From Thiosocius sp963736445 (GTDB lineage Bacteria > Pseudomonadota > Gammaproteobacteria > Chromatiales > Chromatiaceae): a DNA stretch of 64,000 bases. The stretch is taken from NCBI GenBank assembly GCA_963736445.1, contig CAVTOY010000006.1, positions 62,001 to 126,000 of the forward strand, read 5' to 3'. A program made the position numbers and the translations under genes. Positions 1 through 7,775 of this stretch are shown piece after piece (the first letter of the stretch is position 1; each line of letters begins with the position of its first letter). The notes under the pieces are model-generated. The model searched no databases, had not been told where the DNA came from, and saw nothing but the letters and a program-made list of their open reading frames with translations.

Positions 1-197
1 CTGGCATTGATAACCTGATAGCCGAAGGCCTGCTCTTGCAGGCGCCGCTGTAGCAGTGCGACCCAGCCGCGCTCCTTTTCGATTCCGTACGCGGCACTCA
101 GGCTGTCCCCGACAACCAGAATTTTTGCGGCGGCGTGCAGGGTCCAGGGCGCATAGCCAAACACAAGCAAGCAGGCAATGAACGGTAGTCTTCGCAT
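1..197 (-). CDS. tesA: TesA-like arylesterase / lysophospholipase, 5' part only
   Basis: The minus strand opens with ATG at 197-195 and runs off the left edge of the window, giving about 65 residues. The product starts with a signal peptide (basic MRR, hydrophobic core, AAA near the likely cleavage site). The SGNH/GDSL block I follows, seen as VVGDSLSAAYGI, with the nucleophilic serine in GDS. This fits the periplasmic TesA family of multifunctional esterases and thioesterases. The gene diverges from the ABC exporter gene ybbA, the same arrangement as tesA/ybbA in Escherichia coli. The two coding regions appear to overlap at their 5' ends. The rest of the gene lies outside the window, so catalytic Asp and His cannot be checked. 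Confidence 0.85.
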   Translation of the reverse strand, partial: MRRLPFIACLLVFGYAPWTLHAAAKILVVGDSLSAAYGIEKERGWVALLQRRLQEQAFGYQVINA

Positions 198-861
198 CTC
201 AACCACACAACTCGGCAAAAGGATCACGATGTCCGACGGACGGACCCTCAATATCCTCACGGCGATCGGCATGCAGGTCAACGCTGGAGAAGCCGTGGCT
301 ATCCTCGGCCCATCCGGATCGGGCAAATCCACGCTGCTGGGCCTTCTTGCCGGGTTGGACCAGCCGACCGAGGGCAAAGTCTCGCTGCTTGGGCACGACC
401 TAGGCGCGATGGATGAAGACGCCCGCGCGGCGCTGCGTGCAGGCCGAGTGGGCTTCGTCTTCCAATCTTTTCAATTGTTGCCCGGTATGACGGCCCTGGA
501 GAACGTCGCGCTTCCGCTGCAGATCGGGCGGAACAGCGGTGCTCGGGTGCAGGCCGAGGCGCTGTTGCGGGAGGTCGGACTAGAAAAACGACTGTCCCAC
601 CTGCCGCGCCAGCTGTCTGGCGGTGAACAACAACGGGTCGCGCTGGCACGTGCGTTCGCCGGCGATCCCGAAGTACTGTTCGCCGACGAGCCGACCGGGA
701 ATCTGGATGCCGACAGCGGCCAGCGAATCATCGAACTGCTGTTTGGACTGCGCGATCGCGCAGGCAGCACCTTGCTGCTGGTGACCCACGACCAACAACT
801 GGCTGCGCGCTGCGATCGCGTACTACGCTTGCATGCCGGGCGTCTTCAGGAGGCCGCGTGA
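178..861 (+). CDS. ybbA: ABC transporter ATP-binding protein, YbbA/LolD-like
   Basis: A 227-residue ABC ATPase. Walker A GPSGSGKST lies at about residues 44-52, the signature LSGGEQQR near 146-153, Walker B VLFADEP near 165-171 and the switch histidine in LLLVTHD near 200. The early stretch up to about residue 30 matches the conserved strand before Walker A, so initiation at ATG 178 is preferred over ATG 229, although the latter has an AAAAGGA just upstream. With the 178 start the gene overlaps divergent tesA by 20 bp. It overlaps the next gene by 4 bp. It should energise the membrane protein encoded downstream. The family handles lipoproteins, lipids or other hydrophobic substrates; the actual substrate is unknown. 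Confidence 0.9.
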   Translation: MNGSLRISTTQLGKRITMSDGRTLNILTAIGMQVNAGEAVAILGPSGSGKSTLLGLLAGLDQPTEGKVSLLGHDLGAMDEDARAALRAGRVGFVFQSFQLLPGMTALENVALPLQIGRNSGARVQAEALLREVGLEKRLSHLPRQLSGGEQQRVALARAFAGDPEVLFADEPTGNLDADSGQRIIELLFGLRDRAGSTLLLVTHDQQLAARCDRVLRLHAGRLQEAA

Positions 862-3335
862 ACAGCGGGTGGCGGTCTGTACTGGCGTGGCGGGTTGCGC
901 TCCGCGACCCGGGTCTGCGCCTGCTGCTGGCTGCGGTGCTGGTAGCCGTCGCGGCGCTAAGCACCGTGGCGTTCTTCGCCGATCGCGTCGAGCGCGCATT
1001 GGTGCTGCAGGGCGCGGCGCTGATGGCCGGTGACCTTGTGGTCGAACAGGGCGACTTTATTCCCGACGCCTGGCTGGCGGAGGCGACGAACCGCGGTCTG
1101 CAGGCGGCGCGCACGGTAACCTTTCCCAGTGTGATCATCGCCAACGAACGGCCGCTGCTGGTGCAGGTGAAGGCGGTCGAGCCGCCGTACCCGCTGCGCG
1201 GCCGGTTGCGGATCGACACTCCGGCGGGCGAGGTGGGGCGTGCACCGGGCGCCCGTGAGGCCTGGCTCGAGGGCCGTCTGCGCGACCGCCTTGGCGCCCA
1301 GATCGGTGAGACATCCGTCCAGCTCGGCGAGGTCGCGCTGCGTGCGGCCGGCATCCTGGTCAATGAGCCCGACCGTGGCGGCAACCTGTTTCAACTCTCC
1401 CCCCGCCTGATGGTGGGTTATGAGGACGTGCTGCGCAGCGGGCTGCTGGGACCGGCCAGTCGGGCCAAGCACCGATTGCTGATCGCCGGCGAGGCATCCC
1501 AGGTGGCGGCGATGCGCAGCTGGCTGGCGGCGCGCCTGCCACCGGGCAGCGAGCTGGAGGATGTCGAGAACGCGCGGCCGGAGCTGCAAACCGCCTTGGA
1601 GCGTGCGCGCCGCTTCCTTAGCCTGGCGGCGCTGTGCGCCAGCCTGCTGGCTGGTGTCGCGATCCTGCTGGCCACACGTCGCTATGTCGATCACGCGATG
1701 GACAGCGCCGCGGTATTGCGTACCCTCGGTATGCGAGGCTCGGCGGTACTGCGCTGGCATCTTGGCCAGCTGCTGGCGGTGGCCCTGATCGCCACCCTCG
1801 GCGGCAGTCTGGTCGGCCTGCTGGGTCAGCAGGCCCTGGTGGGCGTTCTGGGTGACTGGTTTGGCCAGACCCTGCCCGCACCCGGTCTGCGTCCGGTGTG
1901 GGTAGGCACTGCCTTCGGTATCAGCATGGCGCTCGGTTTTGCGGTGCCGTCGCTGCTGCGCATTCGTCACGTGCCGCCGCTGCGGGTGTTACGCCGTGAA
2001 CTCGATGCACCGGGCCTCGCCGGCTGGCTGGTGTGGCTGGTCGCCGCCGCGGCGTTCGTTGGACTGATGTTCTGGCAGGTCCAGGACCCGCGCCTGGCAG
2101 GCGGGATGGCGATTGCCCTGTTCGTCACCCTGGGTGTGCTGATGCTCGCCGGACGGCTGCTGCTCGGCGCACTCGCGCCGCTCCGACGCACGGGCGGAAC
2201 CGCCGCGCTCGGTGTTGCAGCTTTGGCGCGCTATCCTCAGCTGACCATGCTGCAGCTGGCCGGTTTTGGTCTCGGGATTACGCTGCTGTTGCTGCTCGCT
2301 GTGGTGCGCGTAGACATCATCGACACCTGGCAGAACAGTCTGCCCGAGGATGCGCCGAACCATTTCCTGATCAATGTGCAACCCGAGGAGCGTGCGTCCC
2401 TCGAGGCGCTGCTGGCCGAGCGACAGGTGCCCAATTCCGGTCTGCACGCGACCACGCGCGGCCGCCTGACAGCCGTCAACGGGCGCAAGATCGATCCCGA
2501 AAGCTACACGGACATGCGCTCAAGGCGCCTGGCGGCGCGCGAGTACAGCCTGGGGTTCAGTGTCGCGATGCAGGCGGACAACCGCATCCGGGCCGGGCGC
2601 TGGTGGCTTCCCGGTGAGACGGACCAGCCGGCGTTCTCGGTTGAGCAGGGCGTCGCCGACAGCCTGGGTGTCAAGGTCGGCGATACCCTCACCTTCGACG
2701 TCGCCGGGCAGACCGTAGTGGCGCCGGTCACCAGTCTGCGTGCGGTCGCCTGGGACTCCTTCAATGTGAATTTCTTCGTCGTCGGGTCGCCGGTGCTGGC
2801 GCGCGATCTGCCGGTCGCTTATCTGTCCAGTCTGTATCTGGACGAGGAGACTGACGGTCTGACCTTGGAACTCGCCGAGGCCTTTCCTGCAGTATCCGTG
2901 ATTGACGTGCGCCCGATCCTGACCCAGGTGCGGGAGATCATGGGGCGGGGTTCGCTGGCCGTCGAGATGGTGTTTCTGTTCACCCTGTTCGCCGCGGCAC
3001 TCGTCACCTTTGCCGCGGCTCAGGTGAGCCGCGATGAGCGGGCCCGTGAGGTCGCGGTGATGCGCACCCTGGGGGCCTCGCGGCGACGCCTCCTGGGTGC
3101 GGTCCTGGCCGAGTTTGGCCTCCTCGGATTTATCGGCGGGCTGCTGGCAGCGCTGCTGGCCAGTGTCAGCGGCTATCTGATAGCGGTCCAGCTCTTCGAT
3201 CTGCCCGGACGGGTAAGTCCTGCGACTTGGTGGCTGGGGATCGGTGGAGGGACCCTGGTGGTGGCGCTGGTCGGCTGGCTTGCGACCCGGCGCCTGCTTG
3301 CGATACCGCCGATACAGGTGCTTAACTCGACCTAG
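858..3335 (+). CDS. ybbP: ABC transporter permease, YbbP-like (FtsX/MacB fold)
   Basis: An 825-residue inner-membrane protein with one N-terminal membrane segment, a large extracytoplasmic region, and groups of hydrophobic helices in the middle (about residues 255-460) and at the C terminus (about 690-815). This is the duplicated FtsX-type layout of YbbP. The C-terminal part shows the family pattern around REVAVMRTLGASRRRLLGAV. It overlaps ybbA by ATGA, so the two are probably translationally coupled and form one exporter. The stop codon is TAG at 3333-3335 and lies inside a CTAGCGGCCTG sequence related to the end of the mobile element at 38182-38450. Confidence 0.88.
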   Translation: MNSGWRSVLAWRVALRDPGLRLLLAAVLVAVAALSTVAFFADRVERALVLQGAALMAGDLVVEQGDFIPDAWLAEATNRGLQAARTVTFPSVIIANERPLLVQVKAVEPPYPLRGRLRIDTPAGEVGRAPGAREAWLEGRLRDRLGAQIGETSVQLGEVALRAAGILVNEPDRGGNLFQLSPRLMVGYEDVLRSGLLGPASRAKHRLLIAGEASQVAAMRSWLAARLPPGSELEDVENARPELQTALERARRFLSLAALCASLLAGVAILLATRRYVDHAMDSAAVLRTLGMRGSAVLRWHLGQLLAVALIATLGGSLVGLLGQQALVGVLGDWFGQTLPAPGLRPVWVGTAFGISMALGFAVPSLLRIRHVPPLRVLRRELDAPGLAGWLVWLVAAAAFVGLMFWQVQDPRLAGGMAIALFVTLGVLMLAGRLLLGALAPLRRTGGTAALGVAALARYPQLTMLQLAGFGLGITLLLLLAVVRVDIIDTWQNSLPEDAPNHFLINVQPEERASLEALLAERQVPNSGLHATTRGRLTAVNGRKIDPESYTDMRSRRLAAREYSLGFSVAMQADNRIRAGRWWLPGETDQPAFSVEQGVADSLGVKVGDTLTFDVAGQTVVAPVTSLRAVAWDSFNVNFFVVGSPVLARDLPVAYLSSLYLDEETDGLTLELAEAFPAVSVIDVRPILTQVREIMGRGSLAVEMVFLFTLFAAALVTFAAAQVSRDERAREVAVMRTLGASRRRLLGAVLAEFGLLGFIGGLLAALLASVSGYLIAVQLFDLPGRVSPATWWLGIGGGTLVVALVGWLATRRLLAIPPIQVLNST

Positions 3336-3391
3336 CGGCCTGCTGTGCTTAACACTGTTTGGCTGCAAGTTCCTGGATAGCGATCAACTCC
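3332..3391. repeat. Remnant of the CTAGCAGCCTG element family
   Basis: The segment begins CTAGCGGCCTG, similar to the terminal repeat of the 269-bp element at 38182-38450. It then carries a 42-bp block (3350-3391) that matches 38301-38342 with only about three differences. The 118 bp that separate the end from this block in the larger element are missing here, so this looks like an internally deleted copy. The TAG of its first four bases is the stop codon of ybbP. The rest of the gap (3392-3493) shows nothing recognisable. Confidence 0.65.
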
Positions 3392-3493
3392 ACAGGATGG
3401 CACCGCAGTCGATATGGCCCAGTATCCGTGCCTCAGCCCCCCAGCAGCCCCCGACCTGCGCAGACTTTTTGTACGCCGAGCCGGTGCCGGACC

Positions 3494-4363
3494 ATGATGG
3501 TCGAGTGTTTTGCGCGGCGCATCATGGCGCCCTTCCAGGGTGTGCTGCAAGTGATCCGGGTCGGTGCCGGCGAAGCGGAGAGCATCAATGGCGTGGACTG
3601 GGTATTGTATGCTGCACACCCCGACATTCTTGCCCATTCCGGCCTCTCGGAGGTGCGCTTCGGCACCTGGTCTGTCGATACCGGCCTGCGGCGTGCGATG
3701 GTGCGGGGCACCGCGGCCGGTAATCTGATTGAGCGCATCGGTGAACCGCTGATCGGGGCGCTCGAGGCCTTTGCCGGACAGGTGCCGTTCGCGTTGCAGG
3801 ATCGCCTCGAGTGTTGGCTGCTGGATGCTCAGACTCGTGAACCGCTGGTGCTGCTCGATAGCCTGCTACCGGACGAGGCGATACCGCTCGCCGACGCGCC
3901 GCGCTGGTTGCCTGGGCAGGCAGCGCGCGACGAGTTTGCCGATCTCGCGGAATTGGAGCAGATGATCCTGCGCCGCGCAGGGCGGCGTCCAGCGGCGACC
4001 TGGTTCGAGCGCGATCCGGAGGCCGCCGCGCAGGGATCGCAGCGACGCCGGGAGGTGGAGACCTTGTTTCCGCGTCTCTTGTTGACCACCCAGTGGCCGG
4101 AGGCGCGCCAACGGCGGATCGCCGAGGCCTTCGTCGCCTGGTGGGCGCCCGCGCTGCTCCAGCTGCATCATCTCAGTGACCCGGAGCGCCGGCGCCTCGA
4201 GGAGGCCGCTGTGGAGCGTGCCGGCGCGCTTGCGCGTCTGTTCCGGCTGTACCCGAAGACCATCAACGAGCGCCTGATCCGGGTGGCGCGCGTACAGGCG
4301 CGGATGCAGGCATCACAGTGCAGCAAGGCGCATTATCAGGAACCCTTCTTTTGGTCGGAATAG
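3494..4363 (+). CDS. Conserved protein of unknown function
   Basis: A protein of 289 residues counted from the paired ATG codons at 3494/3497. The reading frame is open further upstream, but that part runs through repeat-derived sequence and does not look like protein. I do not recognise a named domain. The protein appears soluble, without a signal peptide or membrane helix, and is rich in Arg, Glu and Leu. A hydrophobic AWWAPALLQL stretch lies near residue 215. The 3' end overlaps the proposed GTG start of tmcA by 46 bp, which suggests co-transcription. No function is proposed. Confidence 0.7.
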   Translation: MMVECFARRIMAPFQGVLQVIRVGAGEAESINGVDWVLYAAHPDILAHSGLSEVRFGTWSVDTGLRRAMVRGTAAGNLIERIGEPLIGALEAFAGQVPFALQDRLECWLLDAQTREPLVLLDSLLPDEAIPLADAPRWLPGQAARDEFADLAELEQMILRRAGRRPAATWFERDPEAAAQGSQRRREVETLFPRLLLTTQWPEARQRRIAEAFVAWWAPALLQLHHLSDPERRRLEEAAVERAGALARLFRLYPKTINERLIRVARVQARMQASQCSKAHYQEPFFWSE

Positions 4364-6447
4364 CGGCCCAGGCGGTGCGCAGACTAGTGCTGGTGACCGG
4401 CGAACGGGGGGCATGCGAACGCTGGGTGATACGCCAGCTTGCCACCACCGACAAGGCCGACGTGCTATGGGTTGCAGCGAGCAGCCTATCATCCGAGATC
4501 GCCGCGATTCGCGCTGAGCATGCGAGTCGCTATCTGGGCGGCGAATGCCGATTGTTGGTTCTCAACATGTATGACGGTCTGCACCCGGACGCGTTCGCTG
4601 CACTGCCGGGAACGCTGCGCGGCGGTGGCGATTGCGTTGTGCTGGCGCCGCGCCTGTCGGATTGGGCAGACTTCGTCGATCCGGACCGGGAGCGATTCGC
4701 CTGTTATCCACGCACTGCACGGGATATGCGCGGCGTTTTCCTCGATCGCCTGGCCCGGATCTGGCGGACACACAGCGCCGTGCTCGCGGTGACGCCCGAT
4801 GCCAAGCTGGCGTTGCGCCTGGCACCCCTGGCCACGCAGGACCTGGCGTTGAACGACGAACAAGAGGCCGCAGTCGCTGCGGTGCAACGCGTCGCCCTAG
4901 GCCACGCACGCCGGCCACTGGTCATCTCTGCAGACCGCGGCCGCGGAAAGTCCACGGCGCTGGGTATCGCGGCCGCGCGACTCCTGCTGGCCGGTCTGGC
5001 GCGGGTCACCGTGGTGGCTGCGCATCGTCGTGCAGTCGCCACCTTGTTTGCGCATGCGCAGAGGACTGCAGGGTTGGATTCACGCCAGGTCGCGGATACG
5101 GCGATCGGCGATGGCTGGCTGTGTTTCCGACTGCCCTCCGATTGCGCGGCCGACACAGAGCAGCCGCTGGGTCTGGTCCTGGTCGACGAGGCGGCGGCGA
5201 TCCCGGTCGCGGTGCTGACGAAGCTCTTGCAACACAGTAACCGTCTGGTGTTTGCCTCCACGGTACATGGCTATGAAGGCAGCGGGCGCGGTTTTGAACT
5301 GCGATTCCGCGATCGGTTGACGCACAGCATGCCGCAATGGCGGGAGCTGCGGCTGCGAGCGCCGGTGCGCTGGGCGCCCGATGAACCGCTCGAGGCGCTG
5401 ATCAATACCGCCTTTCTACTCGATACAGACCTGGCCGACCTGAGCGCGCAGGACGTAGGTGTCGACACGGCCATCGAAAAGCTCGATGCGGCCGAACTGG
5501 CGGCCGATGAGCCGCTGCTGCGCGAGGTGTTCGGGCTATTGGTCAGCGCACACTATCAGACGCGGCCATCCGATCTGCGGCAGCTGCTCGATAACCCGGA
5601 GGTAGAAATCTGGGTCGCGCGGCAGGGCGACGCCGTGGTGGGTGTCTTGATGGCGCTCATCGAGGGCGATTTCGATGAGGCGATGGCCGCGCGGATCGCA
5701 GCCGGCGAGCGACGCCCACGCGGGCACCTATTGCCACAATCGCTGGCCGTGCATGCCGGTCTGGAGAACATTTTGCGTTGTCGGGTGTTACGGGTGCAGC
5801 GACTGGCTGTGCATCCGCAACGGCAACGTCAGGGTGTGGGTGCCCGGCTCATCGCGTCTGTCGCCGACTGGGCGCTGTCTGCGCGTTTCGATCTTTTGGG
5901 TTGTGCCTATGGCGTCGACCCGCCGCTGCTGCACTTCTGGCAGTCGGTGGGGTTTCTGCCGGCGCGCTGCGGCATCCGCGTCGATTCGGCCAGCGCCCTG
6001 CACTCACTGCTGATGTTGCGGGGGCTCAACGAACGCGGTGCTGCGCTCGCGACACAGGCCTGCCGGCGTTTCCGCATCCAGTTGCCGTGGTCACTGGGTG
6101 GCAGCCTGAGCACACTCGACGGTGCCCTGGGCGCCCGGCTGTTACGCAAGCGAGATTGCGCAGATATGACACTGTCTGCGGCAGATCGGCGGGATCTGGG
6201 GCGAGTCGCTGCGGGCGGACGCCAACCGGCAACCGCCGAGGCGCTGATCTGGAAGGCGCTGGTAGGTGTCGCGGCCGCGGGTGCCGTGCCGCCGGAATCA
6301 CTGGCGCCGCTGATCGCCTGGCAGCTTCAGCACCAGCCGGTGGGGCGCGTCTGCGATACTTACGCGCTGCGAGGCCGCCGCGATCTGGAGGCGTCTCTGT
6401 GTGCGCTGCTGCAGGATGTCGGCTTGTCTCACGATGAGGCCAGTTGA
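4318..6447 (+). CDS. tmcA: tRNA(Met) cytidine acetyltransferase TmcA
   Basis: A 709-residue enzyme that makes N4-acetylcytidine at the wobble base of elongator tRNA-Met using acetyl-CoA and ATP. The layout matches TmcA: an N-terminal Rossmann-like domain (DUF1726), an RNA-helicase-like ATPase module with P-loop ADRGRGKST near residue 205 and LVDEAAAIP near 288, the conserved STVHGYEGSGRGF block, then a GNAT domain with RLAVHPQRQRQGVGARLI near 500. The start is uncertain. GTG at 4318 overlaps the upstream gene by 46 bp. TTG at 4351 has a CAGGAA 8-9 nt upstream and still keeps the conserved RRLVLVTGE region. Confidence 0.92.
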   Translation: MQQGALSGTLLLVGIAAQAVRRLVLVTGERGACERWVIRQLATTDKADVLWVAASSLSSEIAAIRAEHASRYLGGECRLLVLNMYDGLHPDAFAALPGTLRGGGDCVVLAPRLSDWADFVDPDRERFACYPRTARDMRGVFLDRLARIWRTHSAVLAVTPDAKLALRLAPLATQDLALNDEQEAAVAAVQRVALGHARRPLVISADRGRGKSTALGIAAARLLLAGLARVTVVAAHRRAVATLFAHAQRTAGLDSRQVADTAIGDGWLCFRLPSDCAADTEQPLGLVLVDEAAAIPVAVLTKLLQHSNRLVFASTVHGYEGSGRGFELRFRDRLTHSMPQWRELRLRAPVRWAPDEPLEALINTAFLLDTDLADLSAQDVGVDTAIEKLDAAELAADEPLLREVFGLLVSAHYQTRPSDLRQLLDNPEVEIWVARQGDAVVGVLMALIEGDFDEAMAARIAAGERRPRGHLLPQSLAVHAGLENILRCRVLRVQRLAVHPQRQRQGVGARLIASVADWALSARFDLLGCAYGVDPPLLHFWQSVGFLPARCGIRVDSASALHSLLMLRGLNERGAALATQACRRFRIQLPWSLGGSLSTLDGALGARLLRKRDCADMTLSAADRRDLGRVAAGGRQPATAEALIWKALVGVAAAGAVPPESLAPLIAWQLQHQPVGRVCDTYALRGRRDLEASLCALLQDVGLSHDEAS

Positions 6448-6505
6448 CGGAACACGGCCGGCGACCTACATTCCGGCCAGATCATAAGCCAGCGCGGAGA
6501 ATCCC

Positions 6506-6967
6506 ATGCTGAACATTGGAGACCCGGCCCCAGGGTTTGTCCTGCCCGATGCCGATATGGCAATGGCAGACAGTACGAGCCTCGACGGTAAACCTTATGT
6601 GATCTATTTCTACCCCAAGGACGACACCCCGGGCTGCACCATGGAGGGCCTCGAATTCACCGAGCTGATAAGCGAGTTCGAAGACCTCGGTGTCGCGGTG
6701 ATCGGCGTCAGCAAGGATACCTGTGTCAGCCATGCCGCGTTTCGGGACAAATACGGGCTGAGCGTGCGCCTCCTGGCGGACGTCGAGGGCCAGTTATGCC
6801 AGGCCTACGGCGTATGGCAGGAGAAAGAGAAGAACGGCGAGAAGCGGATGGGCATCGTACGCTCGACATTCGTCGTCGATGCCGACGGCTGCCTGCGGCA
6901 TGCTATCTATGACGTCAAACCCAAGGGTCACGCGGAACAGGTGCTGGAGCTGGTCCGCGCCCTGTAG
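6506..6967 (+). CDS. bcp: Thioredoxin-dependent peroxiredoxin, Bcp/PrxQ type
   Basis: A 153-residue cytoplasmic peroxiredoxin that reduces hydroperoxides. The active-site region YPKDDTPGCT places the peroxidatic Cys at residue 44. In many Bcp proteins a resolving Cys follows five residues later; here that position (49) is Leu (GCTMEGLEF). Other cysteines occur in KDTCVSH and QLCQAY, so the enzyme may be 1-Cys or may use a distant resolving Cys. GCGGAGA lies upstream of ATG 6506. It is a single-gene unit, convergent with the minus-strand CBS gene that follows. Confidence 0.93.
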   Translation: MLNIGDPAPGFVLPDADMAMADSTSLDGKPYVIYFYPKDDTPGCTMEGLEFTELISEFEDLGVAVIGVSKDTCVSHAAFRDKYGLSVRLLADVEGQLCQAYGVWQEKEKNGEKRMGIVRSTFVVDADGCLRHAIYDVKPKGHAEQVLELVRAL

Positions 6968-7005
6968 CTCCGTCCACATTGGAGGCCGTGCGGCCCCTGT
7001 CGACG

Positions 7006-7416
7006 TCACTCCAACATCAGCCTCTTCATCCCCTTGATCACAATATCGGCATAGCTGACGATGCCGATGACCTCGCGATTGTCTACTACCGCCGCGCGAT
7101 TCAATCGGTAGCGCTCGAACAGCCGCGCGCAGTACCGGATATCCATTGCGGGGTCCACGCCGATCAGCGGCTTGTTCATGATCTCATAGACGTTGACGCG
7201 TTCTGGGGCGCGGTTTTTTGCCAGCACCTCGGTCGCGATGTCTTCCAGCTCGACGATCCCGAATTCGTCGTCGTCATGGCGTTTGCAGACGATCAGCGCC
7301 TTGCTGTTGACGTGCGCCATGTCGCGCAACGCATCGGCGACGGTGGCGAGGCCGTCGACAACGTCGAAATCGACCTTCATCACGTCCCGTACACGGACCA
7401 GTTCCGGCTCGTTCAT
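7006..7416 (-). CDS. CBS-domain protein
   Basis: A 136-residue protein made of a CBS pair: the first repeat begins VRDVMKVDFDVV and the second VYEIMNKPLIGVDPAMDI, ending GIVSYADIVIKG. CBS pairs bind adenine nucleotides and act as energy or ligand sensors. The start ATG overlaps the stop of the PII-like gene by 4 bp and has a good GAGGAAGAG site. It is the last gene of a three-gene minus-strand unit (DUF1538 membrane protein, PII-like protein, CBS protein), so it probably senses nucleotide state for that membrane protein. This role is inferred from gene order only. Confidence 0.85.
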   Translation of the reverse strand: MNEPELVRVRDVMKVDFDVVDGLATVADALRDMAHVNSKALIVCKRHDDDEFGIVELEDIATEVLAKNRAPERVNVYEIMNKPLIGVDPAMDIRYCARLFERYRLNRAAVVDNREVIGIVSYADIVIKGMKRLMLE

Positions 7417-7763
7417 ATCTCTTCCTCTACGATTTCATGAAGTTTTTCAACCTGGCCAGTGACGCCGACGGCGTCTTCGACATCGATCTGGATAGCAATG
7501 CCGGAGCCGGGCTTGGATTCAAACTCGCCGGCGCGCGCGATATCCTCGAGGATATGTCGTGCCAGGTGTTCCTCCACCAGCAGCATCACCATGTCGCGTT
7601 GGGTGTCGAGCGATAGCCCAAAAAATGTCTTGGCCTCGATCAACCCTTCGCCGCGCGCATTGTTGAGCACAGTGGCGCCGGTGGCGCCGGCATGGCGCGC
7701 CGCCTTGATCACCGCATCTGTCTTGGTATCGTCGACAAAGGCAATCAACAGTTTGAAATGCAT
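7413..7763 (-). CDS. PII-superfamily small regulator
   Basis: A 116-residue protein resembling the GlnB/PII trimer fold: an N-terminal strand MHFKLLIAFVDDTKTDAVIKAA, a loop region in the middle and a C-terminal half with EEHLARHILEDIA. It is not a canonical GlnB, since the usual uridylylation-loop motif is not apparent. The start has GAGGAG upstream. It sits directly after the DUF1538 gene and overlaps the CBS gene, which suggests that it binds a small ligand and gates the adjacent membrane protein. The assignment to the superfamily rests on overall pattern, not on a full alignment. Confidence 0.75.
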   Translation of the reverse strand: MHFKLLIAFVDDTKTDAVIKAARHAGATGATVLNNARGEGLIEAKTFFGLSLDTQRDMVMLLVEEHLARHILEDIARAGEFESKPGSGIAIQIDVEDAVGVTGQVEKLHEIVEEEI

Positions 7764-7775
7764 TGCAGTTACTCC

